Positions 24,720 through 33,869 of a stretch of DNA of 64,000 nucleotides are shown here, in pieces. Origin of the DNA: Chryseolinea soli. GTDB taxonomy: Bacteria; Bacteroidota; Bacteroidia; Cytophagales; Cyclobacteriaceae. The notes under the pieces are model-generated. The model was not told the DNA's origin. It searched no databases and worked only from the letters and a program-made list of their open reading frames with translations. The DNA lies in the NCBI RefSeq assembly GCF_003589925.1, contig NZ_CP032382.1:8060001-8124000 (forward strand), written 5' to 3'. The first letter of the stretch is position 1. Every line of letters starts with the position of its first letter. The translations under genes were made by a program, and so were the position numbers.

Positions 24720-25472
24720 TCAATTCTTCAGCATGAGGGTATACTGCCCCCGTTTGCGTTGTTGTGGATTATCCTTCAGTCCGTGGTCGGTATAGCTGGC
24801 CCGCAAAAGATAAACGCCTTTGCCCGCATCTTTCACCGGCTTCATCCTCGTTTTGAATGCGCCGCTGATGCCCGTCAAATAAAAATGATCAGCATCCTTG
24901 TTGCTTTTCAAAATCCATCGCGCGATCTCTTTCGCCTGCACAGCCTGCACCTCGGGATGCGGCGGCATGGGAATGTTTCCCCACGTGCCCAGCGAACCGC
25001 CGATTATTTTCTTCGACAGCGCGTCTTCCATACTTGCACTGTATGGATACTTGGCAGCAATTTGTTGGAACGACGGGCCGATCAATTTGTCGTTGGCCGT
25101 ATGACAATTGAAGCACGGGAGGGTGGTCATGGTTAGCAGCGCTTCCGGCTCGGGTTCCGTCTTGGATCGTTCCGAACGGTAGGCCTGGAGTTGTGCTGAG
25201 TCGGAAAGGAATAGAACCTGCAACAACACTTCATGGGGAGCGATCTCATCATATTCCGAATTGCCGTCCTCTTTGTCGTTGACATGGATCGTGTAGTTGA
25301 CCATCGCATTCCACTGGAATTTTGCGTTGGCGGCGGGGAGTGTCATGCGCACTACCGGCGCGGTATTCTCGGCAGCGGGTTCGCTTTCGCGGAAAGAAGA
25401 AAGCATTGCGCCCGACAGAATCGTTAAGGCAACCACGCCACCGCCCACAAAGGCTCTTCGAAACGTATTCAT
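24720..25472 (-). CDS. Secreted mono-haem cytochrome c with Ig-like N-domain
   Basis: A 250-residue protein with an N-terminal signal or anchor (VVALTILSGAMLSSF, 13-27). Residues about 38-100 resemble the beta-domain that precedes cytochromes attached to sugar dehydrogenases (AKFQWNAMVNYTIHVNDKEDG, split here at position 60). The haem motif is CFNCH with Cys120, Cys123 and His124, and Met169 in NIPMPPHP is the likely axial ligand, a class I arrangement. It starts 9 bp after the stop of the FAD oxidase gene on the same strand and is its probable electron acceptor. Confidence 0.88.
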   Translation of the reverse strand: MNTFRRAFVGGGVVALTILSGAMLSSFRESEPAAENTAPVVRMTLPAANAKFQWNAMVNYTIHVNDKEDGNSEYDEIAPHEVLLQVLFLSDSAQLQAYRSERSKTEPEPEALLTMTTLPCFNCHTANDKLIGPSFQQIAAKYPYSASMEDALSKKIIGGSLGTWGNIPMPPHPEVQAVQAKEIARWILKSNKDADHFYLTGISGAFKTRMKPVKDAGKGVYLLRASYTDHGLKDNPQQRKRGQYTLMLKN

Positions 25473-25480
25473 TCGCGCGA

Positions 25481-26947
25481 TCAGGCTTTGTCGATTTCCT
25501 GGGCCACGCGGTTGGCCGAGCGTGTAGCCGCCTCGGTGCCCCAGTTCAGGTTGTCGGCATAGGCGCCGGCAAAGTAAATGCGACCAAAAGGCTTCATCAC
25601 CTCGGGCCAGAATTTTTTCAGCGTGCCGATGCCAAAGGGTGTCCGTTCACACGTGGAGGCATAGGTCTCCTTGGTCCAATCGCGGCTGGTGGCGAATTCG
25701 ATGGTGTCGTGCTTGCCGGGATAGACCGAGCGAAAGGCCGCCAAAGCCCGCTGCGGCGAAACACCTCCAGGACCTGTGCCCAGAATGACCACGCGATGCG
25801 TTTCGACTTCATCGGCCGATTGCCACACCGACCAGAGATCGGGCAGGTCGAGTTCCATGTTGATGCTCAGCTTGTCGTCCAGCCAGAATTTGGACGACGC
25901 CTGGAACACGAAGCGTTGGTAGGAATCGTAGACAAGGTTGTCGAGCACGAATTGTTTCTCCGGCGAGAAGCCTGGCGTGACGGGAATGTTCTTGAATGCC
26001 GGCGGTGGGATGCAGTTCACGAAGTAGTCGGCCTGCATTTCTTTTTGTTCGTTTAATTGTTTGTAGGTAACGGTCACGCCGCTGTCGCCGTGCTTGATGG
26101 AAAGGATCGGGGTGTTGAGCCACACTTTCGAGCCGAGGCGCTTCGCGAACGCGTTGGGCAGCATTTGATTGCCTCCCTTTAATCGGAACACTTCCGGCGG
26201 CGCCAGGGGCACACCGCGGAGATGGAGAATCGCCGCGCGCCACAATTCAAATTGCACGGAATAGTCGGCGCCTCCCAAAAACTTCAAGGCGGTGGCGGAG
26301 GCGCCATCCTTCTTGTATAATTCGGCCATGGGTGTACTATCCATGTTATCGTAGCCTACACCAAACGGTTGATATTCGTCTTTGAATTTATCGAGGTAGG
26401 GTTTCACATAGAGCGACTCCAGATCCCACCACGGGTTTTGCGAGAGAAATTTTACTTCGCGATCGTTGAACCCAAATTTTTTGAGCACCACCGGGTCCGC
26501 CAGCATTTCTTCCGTGTAGAACTTGTCGTCGATGCGGCGCAGCAGGTTCTTGCGGCGGGGATAGGGCAACGCGGTGAGTCCGAATTCCTGGATGTATCCC
26601 CAGTAACGGTCATAGCCTGGTTTGCAAATATGTTCCATGCCACCGTCGCCGTATAGACCATCAGAGAGACCGTCGTGTACGGTGAACACGTGGCCGCCAT
26701 GGCGACCGCTGGCTTCCATGACCACTACGTCGTGACCCCGGCGCGTGAGCTCATAGGCGGTGCAAAGCCCTGCCAGTCCCCCACCCCCAACGATCACTTT
26801 TTTAGGGTTGGCCGAAGAGGCGATTTCCATTTTTTCCGGGTCTGCCTTCAGACCGTCTTCCAACCATGATTTTGGATCTACAACGGACACGCCCATGCCG
26901 GCCATCATGCTATTCTTCAGGAAGTCTCTTCGTTTAAAGGTGCTCAT
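25481..26947 (-). CDS. Tat-exported FAD-dependent amine oxidase-like protein
   Basis: A 488-residue flavoprotein. The N-terminus has a twin-arginine signal (RRDFLKNSMM at 6-15), followed by the dinucleotide-binding motif VGGGGLAGLCTAYEL from 53 and MEASGRHGG at 78-85, as in monoamine oxidases and phytoene desaturases. Near the C-terminus IYFAGAYADNLNWGTEAA closes the FAD site. It is exported folded with FAD and paired with a cytochrome c, so it probably acts as a dehydrogenase feeding electrons to the respiratory chain. Substrate unknown. Confidence 0.87.
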   Translation of the reverse strand: MSTFKRRDFLKNSMMAGMGVSVVDPKSWLEDGLKADPEKMEIASSANPKKVIVGGGGLAGLCTAYELTRRGHDVVVMEASGRHGGHVFTVHDGLSDGLYGDGGMEHICKPGYDRYWGYIQEFGLTALPYPRRKNLLRRIDDKFYTEEMLADPVVLKKFGFNDREVKFLSQNPWWDLESLYVKPYLDKFKDEYQPFGVGYDNMDSTPMAELYKKDGASATALKFLGGADYSVQFELWRAAILHLRGVPLAPPEVFRLKGGNQMLPNAFAKRLGSKVWLNTPILSIKHGDSGVTVTYKQLNEQKEMQADYFVNCIPPPAFKNIPVTPGFSPEKQFVLDNLVYDSYQRFVFQASSKFWLDDKLSINMELDLPDLWSVWQSADEVETHRVVILGTGPGGVSPQRALAAFRSVYPGKHDTIEFATSRDWTKETYASTCERTPFGIGTLKKFWPEVMKPFGRIYFAGAYADNLNWGTEAATRSANRVAQEIDKA

Positions 26948-27128
26948 AGGAAGGGGGTAAAAGTGTATTTCAATTTACGGCTTTCAGTAAATAAAAAAAG
27001 ATTTTGTAAGTCAATTTATGTAAAAGGAAAGTATTCGAAGATTATGATAGCAACGAATCATTTCTAAAATCCATACACAGGACATCAACTCCGGGCCGTA
27101 AAGAGCCGCCATATCAGGCCAAAACTTC

Positions 27129-27136
27129 TATTTTTG
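27129..27136 (+). promoter_or_regulatory. -7 box for the arginase-family gene
   Basis: TATTTTTG fits TAnnTTTG and lies 24 bp upstream of the ATG at 27161, giving a leader of about 20 nt. Confidence 0.55.
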
Positions 27137-27160
27137 ATAACGTCTTAACCCCTACATCTC

Positions 27161-27961
27161 ATGGTCTCCGTACTTGGAATTCCTTTGGACAGCAACTCTT
27201 CCTTTTTATCGGGTGCGGCCTCGGCACCCCAAAAGATCCGTGAAGCCTATCACTCGGCTTCCGCCAATTATTGCGCAGAAAATGGAATGGATCTCAACCA
27301 AATCCAGTCGTGGAAAGACCAGGGTGACCTGCAGCTTCCCGGCATGCCGGCAGCCTTTCCGTCGATCGAACAAAATGTTTTCAATTGGCTTGGCAAAGAC
27401 CACCACGTGCTGAGTCTGGGGGGAGATCATTCGATCACCTATCCCATTATAAAAGCGTTTGCAAAAAAATATCGCAACCTCAACATCCTCCACCTTGACG
27501 CCCATGGCGACTTGTACGACGATTTTGAGGGAAACAAATTTTCGCATGCCTGCCCGTTTGCGCGGATCATGGAAGAGGGCCTGGCATTGCGGTTGGTGCA
27601 GGTGGGCATCCGCACCTACAATCCGCATCAGCGTGAACAAGCCCGGCGCTTTGGTGTGGAGTCCATCGAAATGAAGGATTGGAAAGACGGCACGGCGCTG
27701 CACTTTGACGGGCCGCTGTATATTTCGCTGGACTTGGATGCGCTCGATCCCGCATTTGTGCCGGGTGTGTCGCATTATGAACCCGGCGGCTTTACCACAC
27801 GCCAGGTACTGGCCATCCTGCAGGGTTTGGATGCTACCGTCGTCGGGGCCGACATCGTGGAATTGAATCCCACCCGCGACATCAACGGCATGACGGCCAT
27901 GGTAGCGGCCAAATTTTTTAAGGAGCTATTGGTGAAGCTTTTGCCAGCCGCTTCCGTATAA
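27161..27961 (+). CDS. Arginase/agmatinase/formiminoglutamase-family hydrolase
   Basis: A 266-residue ureohydrolase. All manganese ligands are present: His90 in GGDHSI, Asp113, His115 and Asp117 in DAHGDL, and Asp191 and Asp193 in SLDLDALDP. GVSHYEPGG at 202-210 corresponds to the substrate-guiding loop; the Ser/His there is more agmatinase-like than arginase-like, but the substrate is not settled. Family members release urea, or formamide in the histidine pathway. The methyltransferase gene starts 15 bp after its stop. Confidence 0.9.
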   Translation: MVSVLGIPLDSNSSFLSGAASAPQKIREAYHSASANYCAENGMDLNQIQSWKDQGDLQLPGMPAAFPSIEQNVFNWLGKDHHVLSLGGDHSITYPIIKAFAKKYRNLNILHLDAHGDLYDDFEGNKFSHACPFARIMEEGLALRLVQVGIRTYNPHQREQARRFGVESIEMKDWKDGTALHFDGPLYISLDLDALDPAFVPGVSHYEPGGFTTRQVLAILQGLDATVVGADIVELNPTRDINGMTAMVAAKFFKELLVKLLPAASV

Positions 27962-27976
27962 TCTCTTAAAAAAAAA

Positions 27977-28711
27977 ATGAAAGACCTCTTCTCCACCCAG
28001 GCCAAACAATATGCGGCCTTCCGCCCGACGTATCCCGAGGCGTTGTACGATTTCATCTTTCAACATGTTCGTGGAAATGAAAATGCCTGGGACTGTGCCA
28101 CAGGCAATGGACAGGTGGCCCAACGTCTGGCGCGTCAATTCAAAAAGGTTTACGCCACCGACATCAGTCAGAAACAACTGGACCAGGCTTCGCCGGCCAA
28201 TAACATTCACTACACGGTGAGTCCCGCAGAAAGCACGTCGTTTCCGGATCATCAATTCGATCTCGTCACCGTGGGCCAGGCGCTCCATTGGTTTGATCTC
28301 GATAAATTTTATGCGGAGGTAAGGCGTGTGATGAAACCCGGTGGGTTGCTGGCCATTTGGGGCTATGGGTTGCTGTACATTGAACCCGCCATCGATGAAG
28401 CCTTTATGAATTTTTACGACAACACCGTAGGGCCCTATTGGGACAATGCCCGCCGGCTGGTGGAGGACGAATACAAAACGATTGCTTTTCCGTTCACGAT
28501 CATCCCCTCGCCGCCACTGGCCATCGAAACCGAATGGACGCTCGATCATTTGTCGGGGTATTTATCCAGTTGGTCGGCGACCCAAAAATTCATTCAGCAA
28601 AAAGGATACGATCCCGTGCCTGAATTCATTCAGCAGTTGGCCATCCTTTGGGGCCAGGGTTCGCGGCGTGTCCGATTCCCCGTGTTCACCCGGGTGGCGA
28701 TTATCGCTTAA
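27977..28711 (+). CDS. Class I SAM-dependent methyltransferase
   Basis: A 244-residue methyltransferase of the Methyltransf_11/TMT1 type. The AdoMet motif I is WDCATGNGQVAQRL (about 35-48), motif II follows in VYATDISQKQLDQA, and FDLVTVGQALHWFDLDKFYAEVRRV, read in two pieces, is the motif seen in trans-aconitate-like methyltransferases and their yeast relatives. It follows the ureohydrolase with a 15-bp gap and is probably co-transcribed. Substrate unknown. Confidence 0.9.
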   Translation: MKDLFSTQAKQYAAFRPTYPEALYDFIFQHVRGNENAWDCATGNGQVAQRLARQFKKVYATDISQKQLDQASPANNIHYTVSPAESTSFPDHQFDLVTVGQALHWFDLDKFYAEVRRVMKPGGLLAIWGYGLLYIEPAIDEAFMNFYDNTVGPYWDNARRLVEDEYKTIAFPFTIIPSPPLAIETEWTLDHLSGYLSSWSATQKFIQQKGYDPVPEFIQQLAILWGQGSRRVRFPVFTRVAIIA

Positions 28712-29106
28712 AGGATTCATTGCACGGGTGTCTGCATACCAACGATATCGCTTCTTGCGACGTGTCCTTTTTTGCCCATCCCAATTCAGCCTGGCCAACC
28801 ACTGTACGCGGTAAATATCCAAGTTCCGACATTAAATCTATGTTAAGAAACTCACGAAAAACCCGGGCGTATACCGGTTGGGTGAGCGTTTACAACCCCA
28901 AACGGCAACAGCACTTTTTTACCTATGGGGACAGTTGTTTTTCACCTCAAAATCCTTCGCCGAACAAAAATTATTTTGATATCTTTGATAAGCATCCTTC
29001 GCGATGAGCCGATGGTTTTCACGCCGGGACTGTTCCAGTGAATCAATCTGTCAACATCAAATTTTCTCCCCCCTATTCAATATCCTTAACCTAAACCAAA
29101 AAACAC
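28712..29106. other. Intergenic region with one promoter
   Basis: Nearly 400 bp without a convincing gene. An open frame on the plus strand overlaps the end of the methyltransferase but has no protein-like composition. The only supported element is the -7 box at 28980-28987, which would give the downstream secreted protein gene a leader of about 115 nt. Confidence 0.5.
28980..28987 (+). promoter_or_regulatory. -7 box for the DUF2541-like gene
   Basis: TATCTTTG fits TAnnTTTG, 119 bp before the ATG at 29107. Confidence 0.5.
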
Positions 29107-29502
29107 ATGAATCGTCTCATGCTAAAATCTCTCGTGTTGTTTCTTTTCGTCACCGTGATCTGTACGGCCTTTGCCCAGGATCCGTGGGTTAACCTCGGCT
29201 CCAAAAAAGTGAACTTTGGACTTGACCGCGACGTGATCCACGTCAGCTATCGCGACAATGCGCTCAGCGCCATCAAAATCCTCGTGAACAATGGCGCCCT
29301 GAACATGCACAAGTGCACCGTCTATTTTGAAAATGGCGGCCAGCAAGAGGTAGAACTTCGTCACAACTTTGCGAAAGACTCCAACAGCCGCGTGATCGAC
29401 CTGAAGGGCAACAAGCGCAACATCGACCGGATCGAATTCTGGTACGACACCAAAGATGCCGCCAACCGCAAAGCTGAAGTAGAGGTTTGGGGTAGAAAGT
29501 AA
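29107..29502 (+). CDS. Secreted DUF2541-like protein
   Basis: A 131-residue protein with a signal peptide at 1-23 (ending AFAQ). The mature part starts DPWVNLGSKKVNFGLDRDVI and continues through strands with IKILVNNGALNMHKCTVYFENG and VIDLKGNKRNIDRIEFWYDT, ending VEVWGRK. The LGSKxVxFxxDxDxI opening and a final IDRIEFWYDT strand resemble DUF2541-type periplasmic proteins, built as a beta-sandwich. Function unknown. It stands alone between its promoter and a hairpin terminator. Confidence 0.7.
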   Translation: MNRLMLKSLVLFLFVTVICTAFAQDPWVNLGSKKVNFGLDRDVIHVSYRDNALSAIKILVNNGALNMHKCTVYFENGGQQEVELRHNFAKDSNSRVIDLKGNKRNIDRIEFWYDTKDAANRKAEVEVWGRK

Positions 29503-29520
29503 TCTAAAAAGCAATTCCCT

Positions 29521-29565
29521 GTTCGCTCCCCTGCGGCCTTCCGCCCAGGAGAGCGAACTGTTTTA
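29521..29565 (+). terminator. Hairpin terminator after the DUF2541-like gene
   Basis: GTTCGCTC (29521-29528) pairs with GAGCGAAC (29551-29558); inside the loop CTG/CGG and CCG/CAG can extend the stem with a bulge. It is followed by TGTTTTAT. Confidence 0.7.
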
Positions 29566-29643
29566 TACCATCTGGGCTCATACCTTACATCGTCTTTCTT
29601 TTCTCCGTAAAGGTGCCTATCATGCCATTCATATTTTTTCATC

Positions 29644-31293
29644 ATGCGGTATTGTTTTGTGTTGGGTGTTGCCCTTTTGATCTTGCTGGCCTGCCGGCCC
29701 AAGCCCAAGCAGACCTTTGACGTTATTATCCGGCACGGCACCGTCTACGATGGCTCCGGCGCCGAACCTTTCACCGCCGACATCGCCTTGCAAGCCGACA
29801 CCATTGCCGCCATCGGCGACCTGGGTGATGCTGCGGGCAAAAAAGAAATCGATGCTACCGGTCTCGCCGTTGCGCCGGGTTTTATCAACATGCTCAGCTG
29901 GGCCGATCGCAGCCTGCTGATGGACGGCCACTCCATGAGCGACATCAAACAGGGCGTGACGCTGGAAGTGTTTGGCGAAGGATGGTCGCCCGGCCCTGTG
30001 AAGCGAAAGCCTACCAGCAAACCGGTCGATAGTTTGTGGACTACCCTCGGAGGATATTTTAATTATGTTCAGAAGAAAGGGGTGACCCCGAATGTGGCTT
30101 CCTTTGTAGGGGCCACGTCGATCCGTATCCACGAATTGGGTCACGACAATCGTCCGCCGACCGCGGAAGAATTGAAACGCATGAAGGCCCTCGTACAACA
30201 AGCGATGGAAGACGGCGCCATGGGATTGGGGTCGTCGCTCATCTACGCCCCTGCCGACTATGCCTCCACCGATGAGCTGATCGCCCTCGCACAGGTGGCT
30301 TCACAAAATGGCGGTATGTACATCACACACATGCGCAGCGAAAGCGACAACATTCTTTCGGCCATGAACGAAACGTTCCGCATCTCGAAAGAGGCGCACA
30401 TTGCAGCGGAGATCTATCACCTGAAGATCAACCATGAAAGAAACTGGGGCAAAGTAGAAACGGTCATCGCCAAGCTGGACAGTGCCCGGAATGCCGGTTT
30501 GAAAATAACCGCCAACATGTACACCTATACTGCCAGTGCCACCGGTCTCACATCGCGCCTGCCTACGTGGGTGCAGGAGGGCGGCGCGAGTGCCATGCGC
30601 AAGCGGTTAAAGAATCCGGTAACGCGCAAGAAGGTGTTGGAGGAAATGCGCCTGGGCATTCCTACAAAAAATTCCGAACCGAAAGACGTGATGATGTTGG
30701 GCTTCCGCCTGGACTCGCTCAACAAGCTCTACCGCGGCAAGCGGCTTGACGAAGTGGCCCGCCTCCACGGAAAAGACGCCGACGAAACGGTGATCGACCT
30801 GGTGGTGCGCGACAAGTCCACGATCGCCGCCGTGTACTTCCTGATCTCCGAAGCCAATGTGAAACGCATGCTGACGCTGCCGTACGTGAGCTTCGGCTCC
30901 GATGCCGCGTCGATGTCAGAAGCCAAGATCTTCGCCGACTGGGGCACACATCCCCGGGCCTATGGGACGTTTGCGCGCTTCCTGGGAAAATATGTTCGTG
31001 ACGAAAAAGTGGTTTCGTTGCCCGAAGCCATTCGCCGCCTCACCGCCTTGCCGGCGAGCAACCTGAAGCTCAAAAAGAGAGGTAGCCTGAAGGTGGGCTA
31101 CTATGCCGACCTGGCCCTTTTCGACGCGCGTACCATTGCCGACCACGCCACGTTCGATTCGCCCAAGGAATATGCCACGGGCATGCAACACGTTTTTGTA
31201 AACGGCGTGCAGGTGCTCCACCAGGGAGAACACACCGGCGCCTTGCCCGGCCGTGTTGTGCGCGGTCCCGGGTGGAAAGGCAAGCGCGGTTAA
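29644..31293 (+). CDS. D-aminoacylase-family amidohydrolase lipoprotein
   Basis: A 549-residue amidohydrolase with a lipoprotein signal (lipobox Cys17, LLAC). It has the two-part composite sheet at both ends (FDVIIRHGTVYDGSG at the start, YADLALFDARTI near the end) and the barrel of N-acyl-D-amino-acid deacylases, including THMRSESDN, IYHLKINHERNW and SFGSDAASM. The usual GFIDxHxHxD motif is replaced by GFINMLSWADRSL and the metal-bridging Cys region by LEVFGEGWSPG, so the canonical metal centre is not intact. It belongs to a subgroup of this kind common in Bacteroidota. Confidence 0.88.
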   Translation: MRYCFVLGVALLILLACRPKPKQTFDVIIRHGTVYDGSGAEPFTADIALQADTIAAIGDLGDAAGKKEIDATGLAVAPGFINMLSWADRSLLMDGHSMSDIKQGVTLEVFGEGWSPGPVKRKPTSKPVDSLWTTLGGYFNYVQKKGVTPNVASFVGATSIRIHELGHDNRPPTAEELKRMKALVQQAMEDGAMGLGSSLIYAPADYASTDELIALAQVASQNGGMYITHMRSESDNILSAMNETFRISKEAHIAAEIYHLKINHERNWGKVETVIAKLDSARNAGLKITANMYTYTASATGLTSRLPTWVQEGGASAMRKRLKNPVTRKKVLEEMRLGIPTKNSEPKDVMMLGFRLDSLNKLYRGKRLDEVARLHGKDADETVIDLVVRDKSTIAAVYFLISEANVKRMLTLPYVSFGSDAASMSEAKIFADWGTHPRAYGTFARFLGKYVRDEKVVSLPEAIRRLTALPASNLKLKKRGSLKVGYYADLALFDARTIADHATFDSPKEYATGMQHVFVNGVQVLHQGEHTGALPGRVVRGPGWKGKRG

Positions 31294-31398
31294 GGAAGTT
31301 GAACTGACGTTAATTTGGGATGGGCTACTTCCGTTGGGAAGTGAATAGGCTTATCTTTAGTGATCATATTTTTACTTAACCTATAACTATCCATCATC

Positions 31399-33396
31399 AT
31401 GGATAAATATTTTCTACTCTTTGCGATCGTTTTGCTGAGCATCGTGGCGCATGCCCAGGACCAAAAGACCCTGGTGGCTACCGGCGATAAATATTATGGG
31501 AAGAAGGATTATAAAAATGCCCTGGCCGCGTACCTGGCGGCTCAGGATCTCAATCCCGATGATGCCGCCGTCAATTTCAAGATCGGCCTCACCTACCTGT
31601 ATTCGGAAACGAAGTCGAAAGCCGCGTCCTACATCAGCAAGGCTTACCGTTTGAACCCGGCGGTGAACCCGGACATCGACTATCACCTGGGCATTGCCTT
31701 TCAGAATACCAACGAATTCCAGAAGGCCATCGAGCATTTTGAAAACTTCAAAAAGAAAAAGGCCAACTTGTCGAGCATCGTAGACGAGAAGATCGCCGAG
31801 TGTCACATTGCCGACTCCCTTTCACAAAATGAGTTGAACGTGATCATCGAAAACCTGGGCGCTGTGAACACGCCGTACAGTGATTACTCTCCCATCATCT
31901 CCGCGGACGGCAACACCCTGATCTTTACTTCGAACCGCACCGACGATCCCGCCAAGGCAAAGGCCAATCAAAATTTCGAAGACATTTTCTTCACCACCAA
32001 GCAAGGCAACACCTGGGCCGCCCCCAAGCCGATAAGCCCCAACATCAACATCAAATACAATGATGCCGCGGCATCACTTTCACCCGACGGGAAGACCTTG
32101 TTCTTATACTACGAAGAAGGCGAAGGCGACATCTACACCTCCACGCTGACGGGTGACCAATGGTCCAAACCCGAGCCGCTCAACAAGAACATCAACACCG
32201 CGATGTTCTGGGAAACCTGCGCCAGCGTGACGGCCGATGGAAAGAAACTTTTCTTTGCCAGCAACCGCCCCGGTGGGATCGGCGAACTGGACCTTTACGT
32301 GAGCCAACTCGACGGCAAGGGTGAATGGGGAAAGGCTGTGAACCTTGGCCCCGTGATCAACACCCCCGAAAACGAAGACTCACCCTACATCCACCACGAC
32401 GGCGTGACGTTGTACTTTTCCTCCGACGGACATCCCCGGCTGGGCAACAGCGACATTTTCGTTACCGAGTTTGTCAACAACAAATGGAAGAAACCCGAGA
32501 ACATGGGCTACCCGCTGAACTCGTGGGAATATGACGGCTTCTTCACGCTGTCGCCGGATAAGAAAAAAGGATATTTCTCCACGGCCAAGGAAGGCGGCTT
32601 GGGGGATGCGGACATTTATTCCATCACATTCCTGGAGCCCAAGTATAAAGTGAAGCCCAAACCCGAAGTGGTGGCGGCTGTGCAGAAGGCTGCCGAAGAA
32701 AAAGTAAAAACAGAAATCCCGAAAAGCGAAGAATTTATCGACGCCAGCATCCAGGCCAAGAAGGAGCAGAAGGTGGTGACGTTGTTGAAGGGACGCGTGA
32801 TCGATGAAAGCAATGCCGCTCCCCTCGGCGCGGTGATCTCGCTCGTGGATAACGCGACCAACAAAGTGATGGCAAAGATCAACGCCAACCCGTTGACGGG
32901 TGAATTCGAGCTGATCATTCCACACGGTGGGAACTACGGGGTGGCTACGGAGAAAGCGGGCTACCTGTTCAACTCCATCAACTTTGCGTTGCCGGAATTT
33001 GCCGAGTACCAGGAGATCGACACGCACATCATCATGGTGAAGGCAGAGGTCGGATCGAAAGTGGTATTGAAAAACATTTTCTTCGACATTGGCAAGGCTG
33101 ACCTGAAAACAGAGTCGGTGGCCGAAGTGGAAAATATCCGCGAGCTGCTCATCACCAACCCGAACCTGAAGGTGCAGATCAACGGACACACCGACAACAG
33201 TGGTAACGCCGCTAGCAACAAGGCGCTTTCATTGAAACGGGCGTCATCGGTAGTGACCTACCTGGAGGCCCATGGCATTGCCGCCGATCGCGTGACGGCC
33301 AAGGGCTACGGTTCTGAACGCCCCATCGTTTCCAACGACGACGAGACCGGCGGTCGCGAGATCAACCGCCGTACGGAAATTGAAATCATCGAGTAA
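31399..33396 (+). CDS. PorE-like TPR/propeller/OmpA protein
   Basis: A 665-residue periplasmic protein. In order: signal peptide 1-20, TPR-like repeats about 22-150, PD40 propeller blades about 160-410 (DGNTLIFTSNR, DGKTLFLYYEE, DGKKLFFASNRPGG, DGVTLYFSSDG, DKKKGYFSTAKEGG), a carboxypeptidase-regulatory-like fold about 455-545, and an OmpA C-terminal domain about 555-665 (FFDIGKADL, INGHTDNSGN, NRRTEI). This is the domain order of PorE, the peptidoglycan-anchored component of the type IX secretion system, but paralogues are common and the lipoprotein Cys of PorE is absent. Stand-alone gene. Confidence 0.9.
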   Translation: MDKYFLLFAIVLLSIVAHAQDQKTLVATGDKYYGKKDYKNALAAYLAAQDLNPDDAAVNFKIGLTYLYSETKSKAASYISKAYRLNPAVNPDIDYHLGIAFQNTNEFQKAIEHFENFKKKKANLSSIVDEKIAECHIADSLSQNELNVIIENLGAVNTPYSDYSPIISADGNTLIFTSNRTDDPAKAKANQNFEDIFFTTKQGNTWAAPKPISPNINIKYNDAAASLSPDGKTLFLYYEEGEGDIYTSTLTGDQWSKPEPLNKNINTAMFWETCASVTADGKKLFFASNRPGGIGELDLYVSQLDGKGEWGKAVNLGPVINTPENEDSPYIHHDGVTLYFSSDGHPRLGNSDIFVTEFVNNKWKKPENMGYPLNSWEYDGFFTLSPDKKKGYFSTAKEGGLGDADIYSITFLEPKYKVKPKPEVVAAVQKAAEEKVKTEIPKSEEFIDASIQAKKEQKVVTLLKGRVIDESNAAPLGAVISLVDNATNKVMAKINANPLTGEFELIIPHGGNYGVATEKAGYLFNSINFALPEFAEYQEIDTHIIMVKAEVGSKVVLKNIFFDIGKADLKTESVAEVENIRELLITNPNLKVQINGHTDNSGNAASNKALSLKRASSVVTYLEAHGIAADRVTAKGYGSERPIVSNDDETGGREINRRTEIEIIE

Positions 33397-33422
33397 GAAA
33401 ATGCCTGCGATAACAGCGCAAC

Positions 33423-33827
33423 CTACTTCAAAGCAGTGACCACTTTTTTCAGGACGTCGAGTGTGACGGGCTTTTGGAAATAGGCGCGCACCTCCGGGAA
33501 GGTATCGGCGCGGCTGAGGTCTTTGGGGTGGTTGGACGAGCTGATGATGTACATCTCCGGCTGCTTCACCAGCAAGGATTCGATCTTCTTTAATTCTGCG
33601 AGAAACTCCCAGCCATCGATTTCGGGCATATAAATGTCCAGCAAAATGACATCGGGCAGGTGTTCCTGTGAATTTTTGTGATGAAGGAGGTAATCGATAG
33701 CGCCTTGTGCGCTGTTGTAGATGGTGATGATGTGGGCCAGTTCCCCCAATTCGGCGAGCCGCTTGATATAAAACGACGACATGGGGTCATCGTCAATGAT
33801 CCAGAGGTTAGCGATTTTGCTCGACAT
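33423..33827 (-). CDS. Single-domain response regulator (CheY-like)
   Basis: A 134-residue receiver domain without an output domain. Start at 33827 (MSSKIANLWIIDDDP); the longer frame upstream has no protein character. Acidic pocket Asp12 and Asp13, phosphoacceptor Asp64 (ILLDIYMPEIDG), Ser of IISSS near 96 and Lys119 (FQKPV) are all present. It probably relays phosphate for a hybrid or TPR histidine kinase. A 15-bp tandem repeat lies just upstream. Confidence 0.92.
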   Translation of the reverse strand: MSSKIANLWIIDDDPMSSFYIKRLAELGELAHIITIYNSAQGAIDYLLHHKNSQEHLPDVILLDIYMPEIDGWEFLAELKKIESLLVKQPEMYIISSSNHPKDLSRADTFPEVRAYFQKPVTLDVLKKVVTALK

Positions 33828-33839
33828 AGCGGGAATCCG

Positions 33840-33869
33840 GTTTAAACATAACTCGTTTATACATAACTC
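33840..33869. repeat. 15-bp tandem direct repeat before the response regulator
   Basis: GTTTAAACATAACTC (33840-33854) is followed directly by GTTTATACATAACTC (33855-33869), 14 of 15 positions identical, ending 13 bp from the start codon at 33827. Confidence 0.75.

Noticed and set aside
28648..29007. A 119-codon plus-strand frame after the methyltransferase
   Set aside because: It starts inside the methyltransferase in another frame and its composition is not protein-like; it also runs over the -7 box of the next gene.
31327..31345. ACTTCC/GGAAGT hairpin after the D-aminoacylase gene
   Set aside because: A 6-bp stem without a T run; too weak to call a terminator.
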